Of a stretch of 64,000 nucleotides of DNA, positions 62,635 to 64,000 are shown piece after piece (within the stretch, counting starts at the first letter, position 1; each line of letters opens with the position of its first letter). Both the position numbers and the translations under genes were made by a program. The notes below the pieces were generated by a model. The model was not told where the DNA came from. It worked only from the letters and a program-made list of their open reading frames with translations, and made no database searches. Source of the DNA: Hymenobacter sp. BT559 (GTDB lineage: Bacteria; Bacteroidota; Bacteroidia; Cytophagales; Hymenobacteraceae); the NCBI RefSeq assembly GCF_017571525.1, contig NZ_JAGETY010000008.1:1-64000 (forward strand). The letters are read 5' to 3'.

Positions 62635-63411
62635 ATGGCCCAATCTACCACTTTGCAGCCCAGCGCTGCCTCCGCCGCCTATACCGATGCCCCGCGCACC
62701 GGTACCTGGGATGGTGGCAACGAACCCTTCAAGGCAAGCTATGGCAAGCTGATGATGTGGTTTTTTCTACTGTCGGATACCTTCACCTTCGGGGCGTTTC
62801 TGACGGCCTACGGCCTGATTCGTCACAAGCACGGGGTGTATACGGGCGCTGCCAAAGACTTTTTCTTCAGCACTGCGCACTGGCCCATTCCTGAGAAGGT
62901 ATTTAATTCCTTCCCTGGTATGCACGGGGTAGACTTGCCGCTGGCTTTCGTGGCCCTGATGACAATGATTCTCATCTTCAGCTCCGTGACCATGGTGTTG
63001 GCTGTTGAAGCCGGCCATCGCATGGACAAGGCTGACGTGCAGAAGTGGTTGCTCTGGACCATCCTCTTTGGCTCGATGTTCCTTAGCAGCCAGGCTCTTG
63101 AGTGGACGCACTTTATTGGGGGCGAAGGCCCTGGCACGCGCATGGCCGACGGCACTATCATGCACGGCGCCAACCTGGCTGTGAATCAGTATGGCCCGCC
63201 GCTGTTTGCCGACTTGTTTTTCTTTATCACGGGCTTCCATGGCACCCACGTATTCTCGGGCGTGTGCCTACTGGTATGGTGCTTTATTGCTACTACCAAC
63301 GGTACTTTTGAGAAGCGCGGCCACTACGAAATGATTGAGAAAATCGGCCTCTACTGGCACTTCGTAGACTTGGTGTGGGTATTCGTCTTTACGTTCTTCT
63401 ACCTCGTTTAA
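62635..63411 (+). CDS. Cytochrome c oxidase subunit III
   Basis: The 258-residue protein has seven membrane helices and the subunit III features: LMMWFFLLSDTFTFGAFLTAY, GYHGTHVFSG-type motif seen as FHGTHVFSGVCLLVWC, and GLYWHFVDLVWVFVFTFFYL at the end. Unlike typical subunits it has a long polar loop with EWTHFIGGEGPGTRMADGT. The ATG at 62635 gives MAQSTTLQPS; a TTG three codons upstream is less likely. Confidence 0.92.
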   Translation: MAQSTTLQPSAASAAYTDAPRTGTWDGGNEPFKASYGKLMMWFFLLSDTFTFGAFLTAYGLIRHKHGVYTGAAKDFFFSTAHWPIPEKVFNSFPGMHGVDLPLAFVALMTMILIFSSVTMVLAVEAGHRMDKADVQKWLLWTILFGSMFLSSQALEWTHFIGGEGPGTRMADGTIMHGANLAVNQYGPPLFADLFFFITGFHGTHVFSGVCLLVWCFIATTNGTFEKRGHYEMIEKIGLYWHFVDLVWVFVFTFFYLV

Positions 63412-63481
63412 TTCGTTGATTGTCGATTGCTGACTGACGAAGTCACTTATCAATCAACTCCCAACAATCAGCAACTACCCT

Positions 63482-63838
63482 ATGTCTTCGCACGCTGCCC
63501 CCGAACACGGCGCCTTCACCGGCGAAATTGCCAAGCCAAATACTGCTTGGATTTGGAAAACCTTCTGGGTTTTGGTTATTATCACGGCCGTCGAGTTTGC
63601 CATCGCGTTCAGCATGACGTCGCCAGGCTTGCGCACTGTCCGGAACTCCATCTTCATCGTAATGACGATTTTGAAGGCGTTCTTTATTGTAGGCGAGTTC
63701 ATGCACTTAAAGCATGAAGTGAAGAGCCTCATCTGGACTATCCTGGTGCCAACGGCACTGCTAGTGTGGCTGGTAGTGGCGCTCGTTACTGAAGGCTCTT
63801 ACGTGGGCGAGGTACTGTCGCACATGTTCAGCCGCTAG
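63482..63838 (+). CDS. Cytochrome C oxidase subunit IV family protein
   Basis: The 118-residue protein has three membrane helices (IWKTFWVLVIITAVEFAIAFSM, NSIFIVMTILKAFFIVGEFMHL, LIWTILVPTALLVWLVVALV), as in the CoxD/CtaF-type subunit IV of Bacteroidota oxidases. KAFFIVGEFMHLKHE is typical. It completes the oxidase after subunits III. Confidence 0.9.
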   Translation: MSSHAAPEHGAFTGEIAKPNTAWIWKTFWVLVIITAVEFAIAFSMTSPGLRTVRNSIFIVMTILKAFFIVGEFMHLKHEVKSLIWTILVPTALLVWLVVALVTEGSYVGEVLSHMFSR

Positions 63839-63846
63839 GGTAGAGG

Positions 63847-64000
63847 ATGCGACCACGCCAGACCATCTTGCTGGGCCTGCTGCTGCTGGTGCCGGTACTG
63901 GCGTTCTTGTTTCTCTATGGCTTCGGCCGCAACCATTACGCGCTGCCAACCTACTTGCCCGAGCGGTCGGACTCGGTCCGTACCCCGGCAGGAGGGTGGC
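63847..64000 (+). CDS. Probable SCO-family copper chaperone, N-terminal part
   Basis: The gene starts at ATG 63847, nine bases after the previous stop, and runs off the window. The visible 51 residues have a membrane anchor (ILLGLLLLVPVLAFLFLYGF) and then RNHYALPTYLPERSDSV, as in SCO1/SenC proteins of Bacteroidota oxidase clusters that deliver copper to CuA. The catalytic CxxxC motif lies outside the window, so the call rests on the N-terminus and the gene's place. Confidence 0.6.
   Translation, partial: MRPRQTILLGLLLLVPVLAFLFLYGFGRNHYALPTYLPERSDSVRTPAGGW

Noticed and set aside
1..64000. Prophage, defence system or biosynthetic cluster
   Set aside because: No phage structural, restriction, toxin-antitoxin or NRPS/PKS genes were seen in the window; most genes are housekeeping or envelope genes.

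Overview
The window looks like chromosome from a GC-rich member of the Bacteroidota, most probably Hymenobacter or a close relative in the Cytophagales. The signs are SusC-like TonB receptor architecture with N-terminal carboxypeptidase-regulatory domains, a protein with a type IX secretion style C-terminus, an alternative complex III joined to an aa3-type oxidase, promoters of the TTTG / TAnnTTTG type, almost no Shine-Dalgarno sequences, and many CTAG tetramers. The genus is inferred from style, not from a database match.

Positions 1-1160 hold a decayed IS3-family element. From 1400 to 12600 come a tRNA-Arg, a VTT-domain membrane protein, a DUF2167 protein, a cystathionine gamma-synthase-type enzyme, a GDSL lipoprotein, a metallo-beta-lactamase-fold hydrolase, a large TonB-dependent receptor, a secreted adhesin-like protein and an OmpA lipoprotein. 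From 12600 to 23200 are accD, an array of three glycine-zipper/OmpA genes each with its own terminator, an endonuclease III homologue that begins inside a 41-bp perfect inverted repeat, a radical SAM gene coupled to a gamma-carbonic anhydrase, a macroglobulin/plug envelope protein, and a TM2 lipoprotein. A decayed second copy of the carbonic anhydrase 3' end lies at 22261-22371.

From 23200 to 47600 are mostly housekeeping genes, often convergent and separated by bidirectional terminators: a CNNM/CorC protein, a highly unusual tRNA-like gene, an Lrp regulator, a flotillin-like protein, thioredoxin, dnaE, an acyltransferase, a desaturase, a PAP2 phosphatase, an aminopeptidase P, a lipoprotein methyltransferase, priA, a DUF255 protein, a GSCFA protein with a histone-H1-like tail, and the rpsF-rpsR-rplI operon.

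From 47880 to the end runs one respiratory locus: actABCDEF (alternative complex III, quinol:cytochrome c oxidoreductase), coxB and coxA, heme A synthesis (ctaA, ctaB), two subunit-III-like genes, a subunit IV gene and the start of a SCO-type copper chaperone. Together these encode the quinol-to-oxygen end of the electron chain with its cofactor assembly. The strongest novelty candidates are the tRNA-like gene at 24709-24832 (55-nt variable arm, odd anticodon loop, its own promoter), the inverted repeat at 15768-15939, and the extra heme domain fused to ActA.
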